A stretch of 64,000 nt of DNA from CBDDKZ01 sp965230415 (GTDB taxonomy: Bacteria > Bacteroidota > Bacteroidia > Cytophagales > JAAEPT01), in assembly GCA_965230415.1 (NCBI GenBank), contig CBDDKZ010000003.1:1-64000 (forward strand). The letters are read 5' to 3'. Below, piece after piece: positions 1 to 8,478 of this stretch; the stretch's first letter is position 1, and each line of letters opens with the position of its first letter. Under the pieces are notes generated by a model that saw nothing but the letters and a program-made list of their open reading frames with translations, searched no databases and was not told the DNA's origin. The position numbers and the translations under genes were made by a program.

Positions 1-564
1 AACATAATACCAGGTGCCTCCTCCACCAAGGCTTAGTCCGGTCAGGTATATTCTTTTAGTATTCACTTTATATTCATCGATCAGGTATGCTATAAAATCG
101 TGAACGTCTTCCGGTCTCCAATACCAGGGAGACTTAAGCCTTGGTGAAGCCACTATAAAAGGAAAGGAGGGCTTCCAGTTTCCGGAATGTATGATGGCTG
201 GAGGAGTTGTGCCATAGAGCAGTTCATGGAGCTCAGCTTCATCCGTGCCGGTGTACTCCGTAGGGTCCCAGCCATGTAAAAATACTAACAAGGGATATCC
301 CGCTTCACTTTCCGTATAAGCACTGGGTGTATACACAAAATGACCAAAAACCGCATCTGTGGAGCCTAATGGGTATGCAGTGTGTGTGCCTCCCGTATCT
401 TTTGGTAATTCATCGAGCTCTGTATCTATTGTAGGGGACGGGACTTGTGTAATAGGTTCAGGTTCTACCACATCACTATCAGTATCAGAACATGCTGAAA
501 ATAGTAGAATCAGACTGATACCTAAAAATAGGGAATGAACAATAATGTTATGTTGGGTTTTCAT
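1..564 (-). CDS. Exported alpha/beta-hydrolase (esterase/peptidase-like) lipoprotein, 3' end missing
   Basis: This gene runs off the left edge of the window, so only its first 188 codons are present. The start is the ATG at 564. The N-terminus is a hydrophobic signal (about residues 7-23) ending in a lipobox FSAC, so the protein should be lipidated after signal cleavage. An acidic linker follows, then an alpha/beta-hydrolase fold: strand LLVFLHGW near residue 97 (oxyanion-hole HG) and the nucleophile elbow GLSLGG near residue 180. Family knowledge places such proteins among secreted carboxylesterases or predicted peptidases (LpqC/dienelactone-hydrolase-like). The catalytic Asp and His would lie outside the window. 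The substrate is unknown. Confidence 0.85.
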   Translation of the reverse strand, partial: MKTQHNIIVHSLFLGISLILLFSACSDTDSDVVEPEPITQVPSPTIDTELDELPKDTGGTHTAYPLGSTDAVFGHFVYTPSAYTESEAGYPLLVFLHGWDPTEYTGTDEAELHELLYGTTPPAIIHSGNWKPSFPFIVASPRLKSPWYWRPEDVHDFIAYLIDEYKVNTKRIYLTGLSLGGGGTWYYV

Positions 565-721
565 AAGTTAGAACGCCAAAATTAGGTCCTGATGCGTTTA
601 GTTCCTAATATAAGATTTTTCGATAACTATCGGAAACGCTCCGTTGCTTAGCAAAATCAAGGTGGTCGAGTTTCCAGGACCGAGGTATTTTATGGACGCT
701 TATTGATATGTTGGTAACGAT

Positions 722-1195
722 TTATTCGTTGATTTTGAATGATTCTACTATTCTTTGAAATTCGCACCACTCAGGAATAGTGTTTAGACTATTGCGTTTT
801 CCAATCGCAATATGATAAATCATATTTTCCTTTTTATTAAGTATTTTCAGTTCCGCTCGCCAGTATGCAGAATTATCAGTAGCTCTTTTTTGCAAATCGT
901 TTCGGACTAAATAAATAGCTTTATAGTTTTTATAAATTCCTGTCTCAAATTTAAAGTAGTTAATTCTACCGTTCTTCTTAAAATAATAATCTTGATAAGG
1001 CATTACGCTTAACATGAAGTTTCTTTGGTTGGAATCAGGGAAACTTCTGGCACTAATAGCCATTCCCTTTTTGAGCTTTTGGTCGATATTCCAGTTCGCT
1101 GGAGTCTCTATATGAAATAATTCGTGATCGGTAATAATATAGTCTTCATCCTTAGAAATTTCAGCGCAGTATTGAATGTCTGCTCTCAACGGCAC
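722..1195 (-). CDS. Hypothetical protein, possible PsbP/DcrB-like fold
   Basis: A 157-residue protein that I do not recognise with certainty. The start used is a GTG at 1195, because the frame is closed by a TGA at 1217-1219; the first internal ATG is 44 codons further in. No signal peptide is visible, which is odd because the pattern 'hydrophobic strand, then P-x-x-W' (TPANWNID, about residues 32-39) followed by alternating strands resembles exported PsbP/DcrB-like lipoproteins. The N-terminus may therefore have been lost or the start misplaced. It lies 24 bases downstream of the next minus-strand gene and could be cotranscribed with it. Function unknown. Confidence 0.6.
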   Translation of the reverse strand: MPLRADIQYCAEISKDEDYIITDHELFHIETPANWNIDQKLKKGMAISARSFPDSNQRNFMLSVMPYQDYYFKKNGRINYFKFETGIYKNYKAIYLVRNDLQKRATDNSAYWRAELKILNKKENMIYHIAIGKRNSLNTIPEWCEFQRIVESFKINE

Positions 1196-1219
1196 TAAAT
1201 TTCTATAAAAACGACTTCA

Positions 1220-1762
1220 TCACTTACTGCTCCCTGTAAAGTAATCGGCTTTGTCGCTAAACAGCACATTGAATGTCGTCAAACTGCCATAAGCCTTTGT
1301 AATGTACTGCTGCAGGTGTACTTTCTCTTCGTTGCTCAGTGATTTGTGGCTGTTGATATTTTGTTCCAGCACACGTAAGCGGTCGCGTACCATTATAACC
1401 TTATTAAAAAAAGTGTCGATAGGTAAAGACTTTCCCTGCACACCTTCCCGGCCCGGTTCCAGCACGATTTCACCACCAATCCATTTATCTGCCATTTCCA
1501 CTTGCGGAATCACCGCACCACGTTCGTCCATGATGTGGTTGACCAGCTCCGATAATAAGTTGAGATCCAGTCCTTCTGCAGTGCTTTCTTCTCTTTCTAC
1601 TTCCTCCAGCACTTCGTATTTGTCGCTGTTTTTTGAAAACGAGGTTTCTCCCCCTCGCACGAATATCATGCCATAACTTGTTAAATTCACCTGATGAATG
1701 ATGCCTTCTCCATATTGTTCGTGTTTTACTCTGGTACCAATTGGTAATTGCTCCTTATCCAT
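1220..1762 (-). CDS. Hypothetical protein with N-terminal Tudor/SH3-like segment
   Basis: I chose the ATG at 1762 because it begins directly before a conserved-looking segment; an in-frame start at 1831 would add 23 residues of poor composition. The first 40 residues (PIGTRVKHEQYGEGIIHQV) match the pattern of the small beta-barrel at the C-terminus of UvrD/PcrA helicases and of related Tudor-like domains, which in those proteins mediates contacts with RNA polymerase or nucleic acid. The remaining 140 residues are helical, charged and not recognised. The protein is cytoplasmic, with no signal or membrane segment. Its stop lies 24 bases before the start of the downstream hypothetical gene. The molecular role is not known. 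Confidence 0.65.
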   Translation of the reverse strand: MDKEQLPIGTRVKHEQYGEGIIHQVNLTSYGMIFVRGGETSFSKNSDKYEVLEEVEREESTAEGLDLNLLSELVNHIMDERGAVIPQVEMADKWIGGEIVLEPGREGVQGKSLPIDTFFNKVIMVRDRLRVLEQNINSHKSLSNEEKVHLQQYITKAYGSLTTFNVLFSDKADYFTGSSK

Positions 1763-1946
1763 AATAGCTATTTTAGATCTTTTGTATTGTTTACGATAAA
1801 AATTTTCAGAAGGGAAGGATACCGCGAACATTCATTCCGGACCCCGGTACTAAAATTAGGTCCTTTGAGACTTAATCCCTGTTTTATGAAAATATACAAC
1901 AACGAAATATAATAGATAAGCGGCTGGCATCATAAAAAATACCCGA

Positions 1947-2939
1947 TCAAATTTCGCTACTTATGTGCAGTAGTTTATCCATAGCTTCTTTTTCTCGTTC
2001 CGACAATTCCATCAATATGGCCGCTGCGTCATTTACTGTTTCTATCTTTGCACCAGCCCCAATTTCCATAAAGAGGCCTGCTACGTCCTTCCATAATACG
2101 GCGATATCCCCGTAGGCCTTACTTATTTCTAATAATGAAGCGGATTGTAATAATTCTCCACTTTCTTTCAGGAAATCCCGGTATATATTTCGAAATAAAG
2201 AGCCACCCGTGCCTCCTCTTTCCATAAGAGATGCCGATGTTTGAAAGTCTTTTTGGATATTTTTACTGGTGTTAAACCATTTCTTTACTTCAATACTTGT
2301 TTTGTAGATGCCTTTGTACCCAATATTTTTTATCGGTGGATTTAAAAAATCTACGGCATTGTTATAAATAGCCTGTTTAATGACGTTTTTCAAATCAGGT
2401 AATTTGCCTGCTTTATTGATCGTGTAGGAACGGTTTCGGGATGACATAGGTCCTTTTTCGTTACGAGCCAGGGCCAGATTTTCTAAGGAGGTTTGAGCTT
2501 CCCTGCCTTGTTGGTTCGTATCATTAAGGTAAGCCACTCGATCATCGTAACCGTAAATAGATGCATAATGACCGGCAAAGTGAATTTTGGTAGTGAAGTA
2601 ATCAAGGTGGTAACAGTCCAGCTTCAGACCTACTGCCTTGCCTTCGTCTATTTTTGATTTTACATTGTTCCAGGCTTTTTTTATTGAGCCGGTCTCTTCA
2701 ACTTCCAGGTTTAACCGGAGGTTCTCACAAATATTTTCTGTCAGCAGGTCGGGTTTTATACGTCCACCGATAAAAGGAAAATCCATGATTTTCATATTCC
2801 AGAAGATATACCCCAGTCCTTGTCCAATGCCAAATAGCATAGGCTCTGATAAAGTTATTCCGATTTGTTGAAGCAAACTTCCTGTTGCAGTTGTTTCACA
2901 ATGCTGGCCGATAAATGGTTTGAAGTTTTCAATAATCAT
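1947..2939 (-). CDS. BtrH-like N-terminal domain plus DUF4872 protein
   Basis: A 330-residue cytoplasmic protein. The N-terminal half matches the BtrH_N family, a papain-like (C39-type) fold first known from butirosin biosynthesis, where BtrH transfers an acyl chain from a carrier protein to the antibiotic. Candidate catalytic residues are visible: Cys14 in GQHCETTATG and His124 in FAGHYASIYGYDD, with Asp132 nearby. The C-terminal half (about 190-330) is helical and fits DUF4872, the usual partner domain. There is no antibiotic gene cluster around it: the neighbours are small hypothetical proteins and a T9SS adhesin. It might therefore be an acyltransferase, a peptidase or a peptide-maturation enzyme; family assignment is good, substrate unknown. 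Confidence 0.8.
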   Translation of the reverse strand: MIIENFKPFIGQHCETTATGSLLQQIGITLSEPMLFGIGQGLGYIFWNMKIMDFPFIGGRIKPDLLTENICENLRLNLEVEETGSIKKAWNNVKSKIDEGKAVGLKLDCYHLDYFTTKIHFAGHYASIYGYDDRVAYLNDTNQQGREAQTSLENLALARNEKGPMSSRNRSYTINKAGKLPDLKNVIKQAIYNNAVDFLNPPIKNIGYKGIYKTSIEVKKWFNTSKNIQKDFQTSASLMERGGTGGSLFRNIYRDFLKESGELLQSASLLEISKAYGDIAVLWKDVAGLFMEIGAGAKIETVNDAAAILMELSEREKEAMDKLLHISSEI

Positions 2940-3034
2940 CGCTGTTGTTTTTTGGTAAAAATAAGTGACGCAGTGACAAGCTTATGTCAGGATGATTTAA
3001 GAATAAATATGATTTCGACTATACGAATAAAAAA

Positions 3035-3057
3035 GGATGCCTCTTTTGGAGACATCC
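3035..3057 (-). terminator. Rho-independent terminator after the beta-helix T9SS gene
   Basis: Read on the minus strand, a 9-bp stem (GGATGTCTC with GAGGCATCC, one G-U pair) encloses a CAAAA loop and is followed by six T residues. It sits about 65 bases downstream of the stop codon at 3120 and upstream of the BtrH-like gene, so it should end the long T9SS transcript. Confidence 0.7.
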
Positions 3058-3119
3058 CAATTTATAATAGGTCAGTTTTAAGTGCTTAACTAGCGCATCT
3101 AAAGTTATGAGAAAAAGTG

Positions 3120-6100
3120 CTATAGCTTAACCACTTTAAATACCTGACTTTTGCTTAACATTTGAACCTGGATGGTATACACCCCGGGGCGCCATAATTC
3201 AGATGCCCGTTTAAGAGCTGAGCTGTTGCTACATTTAGTGAGTACGTTTCCATTGAGGTCGCGAACCACAAATGCCTGTACCGTTTCTTCACTGGCTGCC
3301 TGCAATGAATGGCTAAACGGATTTGGAAACAGACTTATTTCCGGTGCTTTATTTTCGTGAGCTGTGTTTATAGCCAAAACACGTGACGAAGGTAGGTTCG
3401 ACTTCAAAATAGGTTTAATGTTAGCACCATTGCTTCTCATTAATGCCCCTGGAATCAAATCGATATTGGTTGCGACCGTTTCCGTGAATTTGTGGACGGT
3501 ATCTGAATTGTGTAAACAATAGATTACCCCATTTTGTAAGCGACCTATACGCATGGTATCATCAATGGCATAAAGCCTCGAATCACCAATTGAGTCGTGC
3601 AGACCTTCCCATGCCATTGTATAGCCATTGGACATCATGAGGAAAGTGAAACCGGCAGTAAAGCTGGTAGGAGGAGTAGTGCTCGTTTCCTTGGTAAGTA
3701 CCATAGCGTGAGCACCATCTACATCGTCATTAATGATCCATTCGATGTAACCAACCCCTTCTATTTTTTGCTCTGCAAGAGCAGGATCCCATTTTGTACT
3801 AGTAACTATTTTCTCCAAACTGCAATCTGTATTGACCATTAGCGGATCCTCAATAACAATCGGATCGTCAAGGCCTGTCCAGGTCATTACACACATATCT
3901 CCGGTAGTGAAAGAACAAGTGTCAGAGAATGGTGTTGTAATACCGTTGATGATACCGGCAGTTCGAATGGTGTAATCCGTAGTAGAGGTAACATACTCAG
4001 GTGTGCTGCTTAGGTAATTGTCATGTATATACTGGTTAATTTCAGTGATATTAACATAGGAGTCATCGCTATGTACGGCATAGGAAGTTCCGCTGCCAGA
4101 TTCTTCGATTTCAAATATATAAACCGATACACAGGGCATTTCCTTGGCGATGATATCACTACATCTTAATAAATCGCTTTGCGGGCAATTCTCTATTTCG
4201 CCAATGAAGGTTGTTTCTACCAGCTTCGGTTTAAATGCAGCGTCCTCCGTGTAGATTAATCCTCCAATATAGAGTGGCTCGGTAAGCGGAACCAGTTCCG
4301 AGAAAGTGTGTATGATTGTACCGTTTTGCTTACAAACAATTTGGCAATTAGGCAGGCGCTCTATGCGCATGATATCTCCAACTCCATATGAACTTATACC
4401 GCCAGAAACGTAGCTGGTTCCTTCCCAGGCTTGTGTTTTACCAAGTGCCATCATCAGGAATGAAAAACCGGAGGTGTAGTTTTGAGGAGCACTGTTTTGT
4501 GAAAGTACAATCCCGTGACTTGTACTGTCATTAGCAGCCGTTATTTCCCATTCAATATACCCTGTTCCTGTTAGTAGCGCGTCTGTTAGTGCCAAATTCC
4601 AGGCTAATGAATTATCCGTCTTTTCCAGTTCACAATCACTATTAACTTCTAATTCTGTGTCAAGAGTACTCCAACTAATTGCTTCGGCACACGAAGGCGT
4701 AATACTACAAGATGCATCAAACGGGCAAACTATTCCGTTTATCACTGCGGCAACCTGCAAATCGTAATTGACACCAGATCGTATATGAACGGGGTAACCG
4801 CCATAGGTTTCGTAAAGCACCTCATTGGCTTCGGCAATAGAAATGGAGCGGTCATCGCTTTCTACCTCATAAGTTACATTGTTTTGTGTGTCGCTAAAGC
4901 GGAATATATAAGCATCAGCACCTGTGACAGCTGTGGCGTTTAGTTCACTACAATTGGCCAATGAACCAGAAGGGCAGCTATCAATAGATGTAAGGTAAGT
5001 GCTTTCTACAATTATTGGTTTGAAAGCTGTTTCATTTGTATAAATGAGTGCACCCGGAATGAGGGGAGTGCTTAGCGCAACAGGCTGACTGAAGGTGTGA
5101 AAAACAGTATCGTTCTTTTTGCAGACGATGCTGTCGTCAGCGCGTCGTTCTATGCGCATGATGTCACCAATGTGGTAATCAGGAGTACCTGCGCCACCAT
5201 TTGTACCACCTTCCCAGTATTGGATTTGTCCCGATTGCATCATCAAAAAACAAAATCCAGAGGTGTAAGTGACAGGGTTTCCTGATTGCGATAATACAAT
5301 GGCATGACCTGCATCTATATTGTCGTCGGTGATTTCCCATTCGATATATCCGGCACCATTAAGGTTCCTGTCAGACAGCGCAAGGTCCCAAGTGTTTCCG
5401 GCGCTAAGGTCGTCTTTATTTAAACGACAGTCGGTATCTACAAAAAGATTTGTATGCAGGTTGTTCCAGGTCATAACATCCGCATTTTCAATGACAATGG
5501 TACAGGTATCTGAATAAGGGTAAGTGTTAGCGTCTATAATAGAAGCTACCTGTACCATGAATTCTTCTCCTGACCGAAGGTGTGTGAAGTATCCGCCATA
5601 GGCGGCTTCTATCGAGTCGTTTGCTTCGGCGATAGTTATATCCCTGTCCGAACTTACAATTTCATACACAACGCCATCTGAGGTACGCTCGAACCTGAAC
5701 TGATAGGATGTAGCTCCATGAACCGATGAAGCATTTAGAGCACTGCAGTTGCTCACAGTATCAGCGCAGTTTTCAATAGCTGTCAAAACCTGACCTCTTT
5801 CTGTTAGCATCATTGGCCTGAATGTAGCGGTGTCGGTATAAATAAGGGCTCCGGGTATGAATTCTACGGATTCACTGCTAAGGGTAATCGTATGCAGTTC
5901 GCTTCCGTTTTTTTGGAAACTTAATTCATCTCCATCTTTTTGCATGCGTACCGTGTCGCCGTCGGCATAAGAGACAGCAGGGTTAAGAACTACTTCTGTT
6001 CCATTATCAAAGATGGTGATGTCACCTGCCGCTGTTAATTTCAAGGCGTAGCCGTCATTATAATCCTCAGGTATGTCCGGAGCCTCAGAGAGTACCAGGG

Positions 6101-8294
6101 CATGATCGGTATTTTCATTTAAGCTGTCTATAATCCATTCAATGTAACCATCGCCGGTAAGTTTTTTCAATGCATCAGTTATATCCCACGCTCCGCCATT
6201 ATCAACCTTGGTGAGGCTACCATCTTCATTCACCTCGATATTTGGCGCGTAGTTGTCCCAACAGAAAATCCCTTGAGGTTCATAGGGGTTCTGAACGGTT
6301 GTAAAAGCGAAGCTATCTTCACTCCAGCACGTGCCAGTTGTTGTATTGCGAATACGTGCATAATAGGTCGTTTCATAGTCCAGGTGTGAGAATGAGGCAT
6401 TGGAAGTAGTGCTTACACGTTGTTCATCTGCGGCTCCCGGAAATTTAAAATGCTTGCTGATTTCTATTTCCAGGTCATCTCCGTTAACATCGTTGGTATC
6501 TGTCACTATTGTGATGTTTGTAGGAACAAAAGGAGGGTTCGTATAATCGTTATTGAAAGCGGTGCTAGCTGTTAAAACACAATCATCGATCCCCGTTGTA
6601 TAATCCAGGTGGTGAAGAGATGGTGAAGGTCCTTCGTGAAAAACAGGAACGACAACACCCCAGCAGTTTTTCTCATAGGTGAAGCAGTAATTGAACGTAG
6701 TATCCTTGTACGTATTATTGGCTCCGATTGAATAACCTGAAGGAACATCTGTAACGGTATTGTCGGTACGTAACCAAAAGATGTCTTTGGTATTACCGGG
6801 AGTAGTGAAGTTGTATAAGTAGGTATGATCAGGGTGTCCAAGATAATTGAGGTTAATAATCTCGTTACTATCTATTTTTACGTTATAGGTTGCTCCCGGA
6901 ATAAAGGTGTTTGTTAAGACAATGGGTTTATCGGTGTCGTAAATTTTATTGCCCTTTATTTCCAGGTCTTCGACTCTAGGATTGAAACATATGGGAGCTC
7001 CGCTTTGAGCATAGTTGACATTGAGCTCCGTAAATTCCTGATTTCGTATATCCACAAATCGATTGTCGCGTATTTCAAAATGATCGGAATAATAACCTAC
7101 AGTGTTACCTGGTCCTATGAATACACCGCTGGTACAATCAAAAAAGTCGTTGTTTCGTATTTTTACGTTACGGGCATTGATATGAAAGAGAATTGCATAG
7201 CCAGGGTCGATTCCGTCTACATAGCAACCTACGTTTTGATCCTCATGTATTTGTTGCCGGTAACCCCAGTAGGTATTGTGTTCCACTATTACAGGTGTTG
7301 TGTCTGCATTAGAGCCTGTTTTGAAGTCCATCGCGTTTTCCAGCTTGTCATAATCCTGCGCCAGGCGCATGTCCTCATCTACATGGAAGTAATTATCGCA
7401 CACATGCGTTCCCGGAACCGATCCCGTGTTTTTATAACCGGGTTTGTAATAGGCGCCAACAGCATCTGATAGGTTGTAAAAATAGTTGTTGTAGATGTGT
7501 GTATTGGCACTGGTACCATCAGAAGTGTCGTATAACCAATAAATCTCGTCAAACTGGATTAAAGATGTTGTAGAGTCTTCGTGAAATGCATCTAATATGA
7601 TGCCTATATCAATGTCCCAAATGTCACAAGGATCGTAGCTCAGTTCACCTTTTAATACGTTTCGAAAGTAGCAGTTTTGAACGGTGCAGTTGTCCGAATC
7701 AAGGATGTGTAACCTTGACTGTCTGTAATTGAATGTGTTTTCGAAAGCACAGTTATCAAGGATATTGTAATTGGATTTATAACCAAAACGACTGGTTTCG
7801 TTACGCTGAAATGTTAAACCTGAAAAAGTCCAGTAGCTACATTTGAGTAATCTAATTCGGGGAAAGTAAGCACGTTCTTTTGAATTAGGGTTCGCAAGAT
7901 CAGGATTTAGAATTTCGTATTTTCCATCACCGGTTTCACGTACGGCAATAATATGCCGGCGAGCGGTGTCTTTACCCGATTCATGTTCCCACATGTAAAG
8001 CTCTTCTAGATTTGAAGCCTTATCGAGTAGGTGTTTGTAATCACCGGGGACAGCAAAATAATATTGGATAGTGGTATCATCGCTTGGGTCAAAACCTGCT
8101 TCAACCCAGGTATTCTGCTTGGGATCCAAAATTTTGGCGAGAGGGGGCGTACTCGTTAACAAAGAGTCTATTTGATCTGATGTGAATGAAAGTACAGGGA
8201 TAACTTCCTGTGTACAATGTTGGCTAAATACTTTCACGTTTCCGCAGAGCGAGAGTAGCCAGCAAAAAATAATGCGGTAATTTAAAGATTTCAT
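3120..8294 (-). CDS. T9SS-exported right-handed beta-helix protein with four repeated C-terminal modules
   Basis: A 1724-residue secreted protein. Residues 1-24 form a signal peptide ending before QHC. About residues 30-560 show repeating N-x-F/I-x-N-x-x-F patterns (for example DNCAFENTF, NNYFYNLSD, NNDFFDC) typical of a right-handed parallel beta-helix, as in polysaccharide lyases of the chondroitinase-B/pectate-lyase type. Residues about 575-670 look like a fibronectin-III domain. Four copies of a roughly 260-residue module then begin near 676, 938, 1205 and 1468. Shared landmarks are W-D/N-x-A-L, GYIEWEI, SGFxFLMM, GDIMRIER and LIPGALIYT. The end (about 1650-1724) is a T9SS type A sorting domain finishing in KVVKL. 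It is probably a surface-attached polysaccharide-binding or -cleaving protein; the catalytic residues were not identified. Confidence 0.85.
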   Translation of the reverse strand: MKSLNYRIIFCWLLSLCGNVKVFSQHCTQEVIPVLSFTSDQIDSLLTSTPPLAKILDPKQNTWVEAGFDPSDDTTIQYYFAVPGDYKHLLDKASNLEELYMWEHESGKDTARRHIIAVRETGDGKYEILNPDLANPNSKERAYFPRIRLLKCSYWTFSGLTFQRNETSRFGYKSNYNILDNCAFENTFNYRQSRLHILDSDNCTVQNCYFRNVLKGELSYDPCDIWDIDIGIILDAFHEDSTTSLIQFDEIYWLYDTSDGTSANTHIYNNYFYNLSDAVGAYYKPGYKNTGSVPGTHVCDNYFHVDEDMRLAQDYDKLENAMDFKTGSNADTTPVIVEHNTYWGYRQQIHEDQNVGCYVDGIDPGYAILFHINARNVKIRNNDFFDCTSGVFIGPGNTVGYYSDHFEIRDNRFVDIRNQEFTELNVNYAQSGAPICFNPRVEDLEIKGNKIYDTDKPIVLTNTFIPGATYNVKIDSNEIINLNYLGHPDHTYLYNFTTPGNTKDIFWLRTDNTVTDVPSGYSIGANNTYKDTTFNYCFTYEKNCWGVVVPVFHEGPSPSLHHLDYTTGIDDCVLTASTAFNNDYTNPPFVPTNITIVTDTNDVNGDDLEIEISKHFKFPGAADEQRVSTTSNASFSHLDYETTYYARIRNTTTGTCWSEDSFAFTTVQNPYEPQGIFCWDNYAPNIEVNEDGSLTKVDNGGAWDITDALKKLTGDGYIEWIIDSLNENTDHALVLSEAPDIPEDYNDGYALKLTAAGDITIFDNGTEVVLNPAVSYADGDTVRMQKDGDELSFQKNGSELHTITLSSESVEFIPGALIYTDTATFRPMMLTERGQVLTAIENCADTVSNCSALNASSVHGATSYQFRFERTSDGVVYEIVSSDRDITIAEANDSIEAAYGGYFTHLRSGEEFMVQVASIIDANTYPYSDTCTIVIENADVMTWNNLHTNLFVDTDCRLNKDDLSAGNTWDLALSDRNLNGAGYIEWEITDDNIDAGHAIVLSQSGNPVTYTSGFCFLMMQSGQIQYWEGGTNGGAGTPDYHIGDIMRIERRADDSIVCKKNDTVFHTFSQPVALSTPLIPGALIYTNETAFKPIIVESTYLTSIDSCPSGSLANCSELNATAVTGADAYIFRFSDTQNNVTYEVESDDRSISIAEANEVLYETYGGYPVHIRSGVNYDLQVAAVINGIVCPFDASCSITPSCAEAISWSTLDTELEVNSDCELEKTDNSLAWNLALTDALLTGTGYIEWEITAANDSTSHGIVLSQNSAPQNYTSGFSFLMMALGKTQAWEGTSYVSGGISSYGVGDIMRIERLPNCQIVCKQNGTIIHTFSELVPLTEPLYIGGLIYTEDAAFKPKLVETTFIGEIENCPQSDLLRCSDIIAKEMPCVSVYIFEIEESGSGTSYAVHSDDSYVNITEINQYIHDNYLSSTPEYVTSTTDYTIRTAGIINGITTPFSDTCSFTTGDMCVMTWTGLDDPIVIEDPLMVNTDCSLEKIVTSTKWDPALAEQKIEGVGYIEWIINDDVDGAHAMVLTKETSTTPPTSFTAGFTFLMMSNGYTMAWEGLHDSIGDSRLYAIDDTMRIGRLQNGVIYCLHNSDTVHKFTETVATNIDLIPGALMRSNGANIKPILKSNLPSSRVLAINTAHENKAPEISLFPNPFSHSLQAASEETVQAFVVRDLNGNVLTKCSNSSALKRASELWRPGVYTIQVQMLSKSQVFKVVKL

Positions 8295-8478
8295 TGTTAT
8301 AAAAAGTTAAAATTAAACAAAAAAAGATGCCTGAAATGATGTTTTTGTTGATTCATTATTAGGCGCTTACAAGTAGTATACCAAGTGAGGAGCGATTGTT
8401 ACAATAATCAAAAAAATAAATGAAATCGACTTTGTTTTTATTACCTGAGCCTGGTGCTAGTAGTAACAAAAAAGTACA

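Noticed and set aside
7005..7469. 154-codon plus-strand frame inside the beta-helix gene
   Set aside because: Antisense shadow of a long, clearly conserved minus-strand T9SS gene; no start context and no domain.
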